Assembly: GCA_023406965.1 (NCBI GenBank)
Contig: JAEXTI010000479.1
Span: 1 to 8,296, forward strand
Length of the DNA stretch: 8,296 nucleotides
Source of the DNA: Chloroflexota bacterium
GTDB taxonomy: Bacteria; Chloroflexota; Anaerolineae; Anaerolineales; Anaerolineaceae
Direction of reading: 5' to 3'
Shown here: in pieces, positions 1 through 7,271 of the stretch
Numbering within the stretch: the stretch's first letter is position 1
Layout of the letters: every line of letters starts with the position of its first letter
The notes under the pieces: model-generated
Seen by the model: only the letters and a program-made list of their open reading frames with translations
Database searches by the model: none
What the model was told of the DNA's origin: nothing
Translations under genes and position numbers: made by a program

Positions 1-139
1 GCATCATCCCAGCGATCTTGGTCAGCGGGAAGCCCTTATCCGGCAGCCCGCGCAGCGCCAACCGTACCAGAGGATAATTAACCCAACCCAACAGGCTAAT
101 CACCAGATACCAGACCACCAGCCCTACCAGGGGGTACTT
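1..139 (-). other. Start of the DUF2298 (Chlor_Arch_YYY) membrane domain, truncated
   Basis: Encodes residues about 977-1022: a hydrophobic helix (VGLVVWYLVISLLGWVNYPL) followed by RGLPDKGFPLTKIAG. The order of helix, Pro-Leu, then LPDKG and a Lys-Gly stretch is how I recall DUF2298 domains starting. The YYY motif that names the family would lie outside the window, so the call rests on this N-terminal piece alone. Confidence 0.65.
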
Positions 140-3067
140 GTTCAGCAGCCCGTCCCGGTCAAACAACTCCGCCCAGGTCCCCCCTGCAAGTTGTTCTGCC
201 AGCCGGTCGGAAGGCAGCAGCAAATTAGCCGGGTAAGTCTTGGCTTTTCCGGGAATGACGCGCACAACCTGCGATAGATCCACGCTTTCCAGAATATCCC
301 TCACCGCTACTGGATCATAGTCGGCTGTCTTCTTGAAAATCAACACCTTAGGGTGATCGTAAACGGTAAAGGCTTCTTCGGCGAACTGCGTATTGAAGCG
401 CAAACTGCCCAGGTTCGGGTCGGACTGGAACACGGCAACCAGTTCAAAGCCCAATTCACCTTCATACATGCCCGGCTCAGCCACCCGGTAACAATCGAGG
501 ATATCCTCCTCCGCCGGGCAGCCGATCAGGCTGCGGTAGTACTGCGTGGTCAGCGGGTAACGCTCAGGCACGCGGGTGGTAGTACCCCACTGGCGGTTTG
601 AGCTGATGAATATATAATCACCGTTATCCAGGTTGTTCAGGAAGCGGTCCAGCTTGTCTGCGTTGTCGTCCCAATACATCTCAAAGTTGAGATCGCTGCG
701 ATACAGCCCCAGGTTGTAATCATAAGGGCTGTAACCATCCAGGCCGATGGGCAGCGCATCGTCCCAACTGCTCTCGTTCACCGGAACGTTGCCGTAAACA
801 GCCAACCGTCCAGGGCCTTCCACCATCTCGAGGCGCAGGGTGTATTGTTTGTCCGCCTCAAGCACAACCGGCGTAGCAAACTCAAAGCGATACGGCTCGC
901 CCTTGATATCGTCCTGCGCCTGGAAGCTGCTGGTCACTTCGACTTCAGCCAGGGGCTGGAGGACATTGTCCTCCGGGCTCAGCACCGACAGGCGCAATGT
1001 CTTTTCATCAGGCAGGTTTTCCAAATCCAGAATCCTGCGTACATTGACGGCATTCAGCTCGCCCGAATAACCTGCCCTGAAATAAGTTTCGTAGTTGGAC
1101 CCAACGGTCATGGTTTTCATGGGGTCCGGCAAGGCTTGCTTATAAGTGCCTTCTTCCGACACAATCGCCATGCGCATTTGCCCAATCAGGTCTACAGACT
1201 GGCCTGGGTTCAACAACTCATAAACCAGGACGTAGCTGTGCCCGGCCTGTACTTCCACTGCCGGTTCCATGTTAAAGGTGAAACTGCGCCCTCGGTCACT
1301 ACCTTCCTCTGCGAAAGTATCTTGAACCACCGCCGAGGCCAGCACGGCCTCCCGGTTATCGCCATCGCGCAGCGTGATCAGCATCGTCTTCAACTCGGTG
1401 ACGTATATCTGGTCGCGAATGTGGTCAAAACTCAGGCTGCTAAAGGTGCCCGCTTTCTGGGGCGTAAAGGCAATGGTGATGGGTTCTTCCGCCAACAGCC
1501 GCTCGCCAATTTGGTAAGGCAGGGGCTGGTTGGCAGTCCCGTCGGTTGTCTCCATCTCCAGGGTCAGCGGCCCAGGGATATTCTGGTAAATCCAGCGGCT
1601 GGCCTCCACGCGGGTCATCGGGCGCGCATAAATGCGCGTGAATGCATAGGCGTACGCGAAGGTGCCTAACAATACGACGGCTCCGGTAAGCGCCGCGGCG
1701 GCCTTCATAAACGACGATCCGCGTTGCTTTCCCTTTTCCCACAGCGCAAACACCGCCCAGGCGGCAATGATCGCCAGCGTGGGATAGATCAACAACTGGT
1801 AACGCATGGTCCGTGACAGCAGCGTAGACTGCCAGACGAAGTACACCCCCGTCCAACCCCACAGCAGGGCATGTTTATGCCACTCGCCCTTAATGAACAC
1901 CCGTCGTCCCATCCACAGGAAACCCGCGACGCTCAACAAACCCAAAGGCAAGCCCAATCCCCACACGATCATGTTTTGTCCCGAGAACCAGATGGGACGG
2001 CGCGCCCATTGCAAAGCAGGCGGGAAGTCCACATCTCCGCCGCTTTGTGCCGCCAGATCTTCCATCGTGTCAATCCATTTTTGGCTGGGAATAACGTGGA
2101 AGAATGTCGGGCCGGTAAACGCATAGGGTTGGAAGATGCGGAAGGTCAGCAAGCACAAAATGCCCGCGATCACCAAATTGCGTAGATATGTGCTTGCCAG
2201 ATGCTCGCGCTGCTCGCTGTTGAGCTTGAGATAACTGATCAAGGCTGCGCCCGGCAGCAGCACCACCAACGGCGCGGTGTTGATCTTGCTCGCCAGCGCC
2301 CAGCCCATGGCAACACCGAACAATGCATAGGGGATCAGCGTGCCCCAATGCCGCCACAAGCCGTTGATCCACGAATCGCCCGCTTTGCTCTCAGGCCCTA
2401 CTGGTTTTCCATCCACGGGCAGAATCCGCACCGCGAAGTAAATGGCTAAAATAGCAAAAGTATTGCTAAAGGTGTCGGTGGTCCAGTAATGCGAAAGTTG
2501 AATTTGAAGCACCGCAAACGCAGTGAAAGCCGCCGCCAGCAGCGACAGGCGCGGCTTATGATACAACCGGTTAGCAATAAAGTACACCAACAAGATGGTC
2601 AGCAAGTCCATGAATCCAGACAACTGCCTGCCCACCAGGAAAATCTCATCGTAGCCGGTTTGCTCCAACAGTTCACCGGTAATGCGCACCATGAACAACG
2701 GCAGCGTTCCGTACACATAAAAGCCATAACCGCGGTTATTGGGGTTGAGGGTCGAGGTAGCGGTATCGAAATAGCGCCCCTCATTTCCTTCTGAGGTAAT
2801 TCCACTGGCAACCATGGTCAGGAAGCGCTCATCGGGATGCAGGTGTTGGTTTTCGTCCCAATTCACGCCTACAAAGCGGAAATAGGCTCCCAGAATCAAG
2901 ATGCCAATCAATAAAATGTCCCAGGCCAGCGAAAGCGACCCGGATTTTGGCTGGGGGGCCGGTTCGGCGGCAGGCTCAACGCTGGCCAGGGCAGGCTGCT
3001 CCAACGGGGTTTCGTTCACAGGTTGTTCTGGTTGTGAGTCTAGGTTCATGTCACCCATATTTTCCAT
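1..3067 (-). CDS. Giant GT-C (GT39-like) membrane protein fused to DUF2298 (Chlor_Arch_YYY) domain, 3' end outside window
   Basis: A single frame stays open from the ATG at 3067 to the window edge (1022 codons), so the C-terminus is missing. Residues 1-45 form a Pro/Glu/Ala-rich tail. A first membrane helix at about 46-67 leads into a loop with WDENQHLHPDERF (70-82), the acidic His-Pro-Asp-Glu type motif of GT39-like GT-C enzymes. Several more helices run to about 478, including the SRTMRYQLLIYP segment (418-429). Residues about 480-970 are soluble and presumably extracytoplasmic, with two similar beta-rich modules (534-650 and 663-784), then a segment with RYPLTTQYYR (836-845) and YDHPKVLIF (903-911). 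From about 977 a new membrane helix with GWVNYPL, RGLPDKG and PLTK matches how DUF2298 domains begin, as I recall the family. DUF2298 has no assigned reaction. The gene starts 4 nt after the upstream GT-C stop. Met4 (3058) and Met7 (3049) are alternative starts; AGAGGG abuts the first ATG but is spaced 9 nt from Met4. Confidence 0.88.
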   Translation of the reverse strand, partial: MENMGDMNLDSQPEQPVNETPLEQPALASVEPAAEPAPQPKSGSLSLAWDILLIGILILGAYFRFVGVNWDENQHLHPDERFLTMVASGITSEGNEGRYFDTATSTLNPNNRGYGFYVYGTLPLFMVRITGELLEQTGYDEIFLVGRQLSGFMDLLTILLVYFIANRLYHKPRLSLLAAAFTAFAVLQIQLSHYWTTDTFSNTFAILAIYFAVRILPVDGKPVGPESKAGDSWINGLWRHWGTLIPYALFGVAMGWALASKINTAPLVVLLPGAALISYLKLNSEQREHLASTYLRNLVIAGILCLLTFRIFQPYAFTGPTFFHVIPSQKWIDTMEDLAAQSGGDVDFPPALQWARRPIWFSGQNMIVWGLGLPLGLLSVAGFLWMGRRVFIKGEWHKHALLWGWTGVYFVWQSTLLSRTMRYQLLIYPTLAIIAAWAVFALWEKGKQRGSSFMKAAAALTGAVVLLGTFAYAYAFTRIYARPMTRVEASRWIYQNIPGPLTLEMETTDGTANQPLPYQIGERLLAEEPITIAFTPQKAGTFSSLSFDHIRDQIYVTELKTMLITLRDGDNREAVLASAVVQDTFAEEGSDRGRSFTFNMEPAVEVQAGHSYVLVYELLNPGQSVDLIGQMRMAIVSEEGTYKQALPDPMKTMTVGSNYETYFRAGYSGELNAVNVRRILDLENLPDEKTLRLSVLSPEDNVLQPLAEVEVTSSFQAQDDIKGEPYRFEFATPVVLEADKQYTLRLEMVEGPGRLAVYGNVPVNESSWDDALPIGLDGYSPYDYNLGLYRSDLNFEMYWDDNADKLDRFLNNLDNGDYIFISSNRQWGTTTRVPERYPLTTQYYRSLIGCPAEEDILDCYRVAEPGMYEGELGFELVAVFQSDPNLGSLRFNTQFAEEAFTVYDHPKVLIFKKTADYDPVAVRDILESVDLSQVVRVIPGKAKTYPANLLLPSDRLAEQLAGGTWAELFDRDGLLNKYPLVGLVVWYLVISLLGWVNYPLVRLALRGLPDKGFPLTKIAGMM
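716..1081 (-). other. Second copy of the duplicated beta-rich extracytoplasmic module (protein level)
   Basis: Encodes residues about 663-784 of the same protein. It starts FRAGYSGELNAVNVRRI and contains YRFEFATPVVLEADKQYTLR, the counterpart of SFTFNMEPAVEVQAGHSYVL in the first copy. The two copies are diverged in sequence, so the duplication is old rather than a recent DNA repeat. Confidence 0.5.
1118..1468 (-). other. First copy of a duplicated beta-rich extracytoplasmic module (protein level)
   Basis: Encodes residues about 534-650 of the GT-C/DUF2298 protein. It starts FTPQKAGTFSSLSFDHI and ends after SFTFNMEPAVEVQAGHSYVL, which lines up with the second module in order and spacing. Alternating hydrophobic residues suggest a beta-sandwich, as in carbohydrate-binding or jelly-roll domains. 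The fold is inferred only. Confidence 0.5.
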
Positions 3068-3071
3068 CCCT

Positions 3072-5243
3072 CTACTGGCTCGCCGGCACAAAGTAAATCA
3101 TAAAGTCTCTGCCCGCAGTTTCGGACGTATATTGGCTAATATTTCCATTGGGGTACACCCGCAGCAATTCAATGTAGGTGTTCTGGTCATCGGGGCGGAA
3201 TATGAACAACTTGGCGCGCGGGTCGGCGGCGGTCAACGCAATCTGCTCCATCGGCAGCGCATAATCGCGCTCCGGGAACCCGGCTTGAATGCCCACCAGG
3301 CGAGTATCTACCCAATGCGTGTACGGGATCACGTAAGCCGTATCGTAAGTGCCAATGGATGTAGCAAAGCCATACACCACTTTGCCGATCTGCGAGGTGT
3401 TCCATGCCCCGTTCATAAACTGGGTCTTAAACGTATCGAAGACCAATGTGTAATTCTGCATCGACATAAGCATGATCAGGTAGAGACCGATAACGAAGGT
3501 AGGCCACTGCCGCAATGGAGTAGTTTTGAAGCGCTGGTTGATGGCCCGCAAGAAACCTTCCAGTCCAATCGCCGCGATGATGAACACCGGAATAATGGCC
3601 GCCCCAGTTCGATTGAGAGAGGGGTTTTCTTCGGGAAAAGCCAGCGACAGGATCGACGGCATCATCAACAGGGGCACCGACACCAGCAGGAACAAATCCA
3701 GCCAGTGCCGCCGGCGCGCATAACGCGCCGCCACCAAAACCGTCCCCAAGAAGTAAAGCCCACCGGTGACTGCATCCAGCGCGGGACGCTTGGGGATAGA
3801 GTGTACCCAAATGCTGCCGTTATCCCACCAGAACATGACCCAGGCCTTCCACAGGTTGGAAAAGAACACCTGCCACATCGGCACGGGAATCGCCCGTTCG
3901 CTTTCCGTCAGTCGGGTCAGCGCCCGATATGAGAACCAATCGGGGTTATCGAACCAATAGCGCATAAGCGGCAAGAAGATGATCAAAGAGATGAAGGCCA
4001 GCACGTACAGGCCCATCATGGCCTGAACACGGTTGCCCTTCGACTGCCGGTGCAGCAAGTAAATGGCAACGGCAGCTACCACCACGAACGGCAGAAAACG
4101 CGCCGGGCTGTACCCGTGCAGGCCTACTCCCAGGAAAATACCCGACAGGATGAAATCCTGGATCTTCCGGGTGCGCAACCCGCGCAGCAGAAAGTACAAC
4201 ATGGGCGCCGCGAACAGCGGGTATATCGGAAAGCGCAGGCCGATGCGCGAAATCACATTCGGCCAATAAGCAATCCCCGCCATGAGCATAGCCAGCAGCC
4301 CAACCCAGCGGTTACCCATCTCTTTGCCGGTCAGATAAATGAACGGCAGCGTAAAGAATCCGCACAGCGCCGTGCCGATTTTCAAGCTCATGAAGCTCAA
4401 GCCGGTACCCAAAAAGGTGGCAATAAAAGCGGTCAGGTACATTTGGAAGGCTTCGCGACCGGTATTACGCGGAAAAAAGACCGGTCTCTGACCATTCAGT
4501 ATGTCACCCACGTCCAATAATTTTTCGGCGTGGTCACTGAACGGTTCGCCCGGAATACCGGATAAATCAATAAAGCGGAATAAAGCTGCAAAAGCCAGTA
4601 CGAAAACAATCAATAGCATCCAACCGTTCAAACGAATCTCGGTAGGCTGTTCAATTTTTGGGCGAACGGCTCGCCTTTCACGAGGCAGCAGGCTGATGAT
4701 TGCTAGCCCCAACGACGACAACCACAACATCACGTTCCAGGTAGTGAAGCGATTGTCTTTGAAAAAAGCAAAGCCCAAAAGCAGCAAGATCACCGAACCG
4801 GCCAGCATGAACAGACGCCAGTTTACCATCCTCGGCAGCACCATTGGCTGGTCAGATTCATCCGGCCGCTGGGCCAACTTCAACTCGCCCCGCCAGAAAG
4901 CCCACACCGCCAATACAGCCGCCAGCAAGTACAAAGCCAGGCTAATTTCCAGGTGACGGGCCGGCGGCTCGAGCAGCGACTGCGCCATGAGCGCAGCAAT
5001 CAAAGCGATCGCTGTGCGCCAGGGCCAGGGTAACGCCGGCGCTTTGACAACCGCAACAGGCGCGGGCAGCGTAGCCTCTTCAACCTGGGTCACCGCGACG
5101 GGCACAACTGGCTCAATCTCAGCCTCCGCGATCAACCTATCCCCATCTTGCGGCTCCGGCCTTACAGCCGGAATGACAATCTTCTCTTTGCTAAAGGGGT
5201 TTAGTTTTGCTTTGAGGTAATCAAGAACACTCGGCTCATCCAT
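3072..5243 (-). CDS. GT-C glycosyltransferase, GT39/ArnT-like, with Pro/Glu-rich N-terminal tail and four-helix N-terminal extension
   Basis: Integral membrane glycosyltransferase of 723 residues, expected to move a sugar from a polyprenyl-phosphate donor to an acceptor outside the cytoplasm. Residues 1-75 are a soluble tail, rich in Pro, Val, Ala and Glu from about 28. Four hydrophobic segments follow (about 76-92, 97-117, 143-163, 168-187) before the GT-C-like core begins near 207. The first long loop carries the acidic signature GEPFSDHAE (D237, E240), the usual place of the GT-C catalytic Asp. Further family-like motifs are TGREAF (261-266), SRIGLRFP (332-339), GLHGYSPARFLP (374-385) and ENPSLNRTGA (539-548). 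About 125 C-terminal residues (about 600-723) are soluble and probably extracytoplasmic. The ATG follows a purine-rich GCGAGAG at 5248-5254. The gene lies 51 nt after the methyltransferase, the largest gap in the run, and 4 nt before the next GT-C gene. The fold call is firm; the sugar and acceptor (protein or lipid) are unknown. Confidence 0.88.
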   Translation of the reverse strand: MDEPSVLDYLKAKLNPFSKEKIVIPAVRPEPQDGDRLIAEAEIEPVVPVAVTQVEEATLPAPVAVVKAPALPWPWRTAIALIAALMAQSLLEPPARHLEISLALYLLAAVLAVWAFWRGELKLAQRPDESDQPMVLPRMVNWRLFMLAGSVILLLLGFAFFKDNRFTTWNVMLWLSSLGLAIISLLPRERRAVRPKIEQPTEIRLNGWMLLIVFVLAFAALFRFIDLSGIPGEPFSDHAEKLLDVGDILNGQRPVFFPRNTGREAFQMYLTAFIATFLGTGLSFMSLKIGTALCGFFTLPFIYLTGKEMGNRWVGLLAMLMAGIAYWPNVISRIGLRFPIYPLFAAPMLYFLLRGLRTRKIQDFILSGIFLGVGLHGYSPARFLPFVVVAAVAIYLLHRQSKGNRVQAMMGLYVLAFISLIIFLPLMRYWFDNPDWFSYRALTRLTESERAIPVPMWQVFFSNLWKAWVMFWWDNGSIWVHSIPKRPALDAVTGGLYFLGTVLVAARYARRRHWLDLFLLVSVPLLMMPSILSLAFPEENPSLNRTGAAIIPVFIIAAIGLEGFLRAINQRFKTTPLRQWPTFVIGLYLIMLMSMQNYTLVFDTFKTQFMNGAWNTSQIGKVVYGFATSIGTYDTAYVIPYTHWVDTRLVGIQAGFPERDYALPMEQIALTAADPRAKLFIFRPDDQNTYIELLRVYPNGNISQYTSETAGRDFMIYFVPASQ

Positions 5244-5284
5244 ATGACTCTCGCTGTGTATTGGGATGCTAGAAGGTCAAAACA

Positions 5285-5314
5285 AGTATAGTGGTTATCC
5301 CGCGCGGCGGGCAA
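5285..5314 (-). promoter_or_regulatory. Possible internal sigma-70-type promoter upstream of the GT-C gene
   Basis: On the minus strand TTGCCC (5314-5309) and TATACT (5290-5285) are separated by 18 nt. They match the -35 and -10 consensus at 4 of 6 and 5 of 6 positions. They straddle the end of the methyltransferase gene and the only sizeable gap in the run, and would leave a leader of roughly 35 nt before the ATG at 5243. Promoter consensus in this lineage is not certain, and matches of this quality occur by chance, so this is tentative. Confidence 0.25.
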
Positions 5315-6080
5315 CATAAAATGTATACGAACCCTTGGGATGTTTCGGCTCGCTGGTATACACCCACTCGACCAGTTTTCGGGTCAGCGCCAGGTTCCAC
5401 TTCACCGGCGCCAGAATCCATTTGCGGAACAAGCCGTGTGCCACCAGCGAAGGCAGCCCCAGGTAGTGGCCCCATTCCAACACGTGCAGCGCTTTGGGCG
5501 AGAAGTAATCCCAGCTCTGCTCCAACTTGAAGCCGGTCCGCTCCAGGCGCGCCGTCCAGGTGGGTACATCATCGCAGTGGTGGTGGCGGGAAATCCTGTT
5601 GAAGAACGCCCGATAGGCGTTCCCCAACCCGCGCAAGCCAATCCGGTCGAAGAAGTTCGATACCGATAAGTTTGGCAAGAAATTCTGGTTGGGCACGCAG
5701 AACAGGAACAACGCTCCCGGTCTCAGCACGCGCGCCAGGTCCACCAGCACCGCGTCCAGGTCGGGGATGTGCTCCAGTACCGAATTACTCACCGCGCTGG
5801 TAAAATAGCCCGCGTCAAAAGGCAGGGTGTCACCCGAACCCTGCACCACCATGCGGTACACGTCCAGCTTGACCGCCTTACGCACCGGCCCCGTCCACGG
5901 GTCCACGCCCACATCCAGGCCCTGGTCAAAGGTGACCATAGCAAAGTCGCCATCCCCACAGCCCAAATCCAAAACCGGGCCGGTCAGGTCAAAATCCTGG
6001 TAGAAGCGCGATTCTACGGCCCGCAGCACGCCGCGAAAGTACGGTAAATCCTTCAGGTTCAGCCACAAGTAATCTTTCAT
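5295..6080 (-). CDS. Class I SAM-dependent methyltransferase (Methyltransf_11-like)
   Basis: Probable soluble S-adenosylmethionine-dependent methyltransferase of 261 residues. Motif I is clear (VLDLGCGDGDF, 36-46), an acidic residue ends strand 2 (D60 in VGVDPW), the motif II region reads DTLPFDAGYFTSAVSNSVLEH (84-104), and motif III is LRPGALFLFCVP (119-130). The segment after 130 is family specific and holds a His-rich HHHCD stretch at 166-170 and an aromatic region (WDYFSP, 190-195). Residues 205-230 are moderately hydrophobic and could associate with a membrane, but I do not call a transmembrane helix. The gene starts 6 nt after the GT4 stop, with AGAAGGG 9 nt upstream of the ATG. Between two glycosyltransferases, a role in methylating a sugar or a polyprenyl-linked intermediate is reasonable, but that is inference from context; the acceptor is unknown. 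Confidence 0.9.
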   Translation of the reverse strand: MKDYLWLNLKDLPYFRGVLRAVESRFYQDFDLTGPVLDLGCGDGDFAMVTFDQGLDVGVDPWTGPVRKAVKLDVYRMVVQGSGDTLPFDAGYFTSAVSNSVLEHIPDLDAVLVDLARVLRPGALFLFCVPNQNFLPNLSVSNFFDRIGLRGLGNAYRAFFNRISRHHHCDDVPTWTARLERTGFKLEQSWDYFSPKALHVLEWGHYLGLPSLVAHGLFRKWILAPVKWNLALTRKLVEWVYTSEPKHPKGSYTFYVARRAG

Positions 6081-6086
6081 CCCACC

Positions 6087-7259
6087 CTACCCTTCTACCA
6101 TTAACTCGCCGCGCATTTCGGCAAACATTTTTTCATATTCAACTGCAATCGCATCCGGAGAATACATCTCAGCAATCGGCCCAGCCGGGCGGCGGAATTT
6201 ATTCACGTCCGCCAGCACTTCCAGCGCCGAAGCAGCCAGCCCGTCCGAGTCACCGATCTCAAAGATACGCCCCATCTCGTGCCGCTTCACAGGTATGCGC
6301 ACCCCCGGCAAGTTGGAGGTCACGCAAGGCACCCCGTTGAGCATGGACTCGATCTGCACCAGGCCAAACGCCTCGGTCGAGTTCAAGCTGGGCAGCACGT
6401 GCAGGTCGATGTTGGCAAAAAAGGCCGCCGCCTGGCGTGGGTCCAACGCCCCCAAAAAGCGCCAACTGCCCTCTTTTTGCAGTCGCTCCAGCTCTGGGGC
6501 AAGCCGCGCCCAGTACTGCTCTTCGCCCATGATGTTCTGATACGGCCCGCCAAACCACACCATCGCCTTCGGATGGATCTGCAAAATCTTGGGCAGCGCT
6601 CGCATGAGAATTTCCACACCCTTTTCGGTGGCAAAGCGCGCCATCATGCCAATGATCGGACCACGCCCATCGGGATTGTGCTTCTCGCCAAAGGCCTTCA
6701 CCTCTTCTGCGCTCACCTCCGGCAGCTCCACCGGCGGCGGAATAACGTAGAGCTTGCGCAAATAGCGTTTCAGATAGGACGAGTTCTTAGCGTAGTCTTC
6801 GGTGTAGGTGACAATGCGGTGCGTCGAGAGCGCCGCCAGGTTGTTCATCACTCGCACAGCCTGATTGGCAGCCCAACTCACCACACCGGAGGGCATGCGC
6901 AGGTCACAGTGGTAGGTGATCACCGTCGGTTTGCGCAGAAGCCGCCCGCGCAAGGCCACCCCCGCCGCGTCGAACTGCGGCAGGTGCAACTGGATCACGT
7001 CGTGCTCCAGCACCAGCTTGCTGGCCAATGCTCCAAAAGTGGGCATGATCACGCCTTTGCTCAGCCGGAAAGCCACCGGCGCGCGCACAATTCGCACCCC
7101 CTCCAGCACTTCTTCACGCGGCAAATCGGGCTGGTACTGCGAAGTCAGCACGGTCACCTGGTGTCCGCGCCGCGCCCAGGCCTTGGCCAACCGCTCGGCG
7201 TAGATGGTCAACCCGCTGATGTGCGGGCGGTAGTAGGTTAGGACGACAAGGATTCGCAT
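6087..7259 (-). CDS. Glycosyltransferase family 4 (GT-B fold)
   Basis: Retaining glycosyltransferase of the GT4 class, expected to transfer sugar from a nucleotide donor to a lipid-linked or glycan acceptor at the cytoplasmic face. The 390 residues are a normal full length. The N-terminus MRILVVLTYYRPHISGLTIY is a typical GT4 acceptor-domain start with the Gly-rich loop after the first strand, which supports this ATG. TYHCD lies at 115-119. The C-terminal donor domain starts near 200 with IIGMMARFATEKGVE (R208, K213: phosphate-binding positions in the family), FGG at 236-238, and the E-x7-E signature as E296 AFGLVQI E304, followed by NGVPCVTSNLPGV. There is no transmembrane segment. The gene begins 12 nt after the epimerase stop; the nearest purine-rich GAGGGG overlaps the epimerase stop region about 15 nt upstream, so the ribosome binding site is weak and translational coupling is possible. 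Donor and acceptor cannot be deduced. Confidence 0.93.
   Translation of the reverse strand: MRILVVLTYYRPHISGLTIYAERLAKAWARRGHQVTVLTSQYQPDLPREEVLEGVRIVRAPVAFRLSKGVIMPTFGALASKLVLEHDVIQLHLPQFDAAGVALRGRLLRKPTVITYHCDLRMPSGVVSWAANQAVRVMNNLAALSTHRIVTYTEDYAKNSSYLKRYLRKLYVIPPPVELPEVSAEEVKAFGEKHNPDGRGPIIGMMARFATEKGVEILMRALPKILQIHPKAMVWFGGPYQNIMGEEQYWARLAPELERLQKEGSWRFLGALDPRQAAAFFANIDLHVLPSLNSTEAFGLVQIESMLNGVPCVTSNLPGVRIPVKRHEMGRIFEIGDSDGLAASALEVLADVNKFRRPAGPIAEMYSPDAIAVEYEKMFAEMRGELMVEG
6090..6096 (-). promoter_or_regulatory. Shine-Dalgarno for the methyltransferase gene
   Basis: AGAAGGG on the minus strand lies 9 nt upstream of the ATG at 6080 and overlaps the last codons of the GT4 gene. It is one of the better-formed ribosome binding sites in the window and supports the chosen start. 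It also implies coupling of the two genes. Confidence 0.5.
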
Positions 7260-7271
7260 AAGCTGGATTGG

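Noticed and set aside
845..1669. Plus-strand open frame of 274 codons
   Set aside because: Antisense to the continuous GT-C/DUF2298 frame, with no family signature and Arg/His/Gln-rich composition.
1..3067. Possibility that the low-coordinate third of the window is non-coding or frameshifted, because only short open frames with both ends in the window fall there
   Set aside because: Reading the minus strand from the ATG at 3067 gives 1022 codons without a stop, with continuous family-like motifs throughout; the frame simply runs off the window edge.
2901..3932. Plus-strand open frame of 343 codons
   Set aside because: It runs opposite to two well-supported membrane protein genes and spans their junction. 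Its product is rich in Arg, Gln and His with no recognisable motif, as expected from the complement of a hydrophobic coding sequence.
5275..5280. TTGACC on the minus strand as an alternative -35 box
   Set aside because: No acceptable -10 hexamer lies 16-18 nt downstream of it.
5299..5311. GC-rich 5-bp stem with a 3-nt loop at the end of the methyltransferase gene, considered as a terminator
   Set aside because: It lies within the last codons (Ala-Arg-Arg-Ala-Gly), the stem is short, and no T-tract follows on the minus strand.
6279..7241. Plus-strand open frame of 320 codons
   Set aside because: Lies almost wholly antisense to the GT4 gene, whose motifs are unambiguous; the product is His/Arg-rich with no domain.
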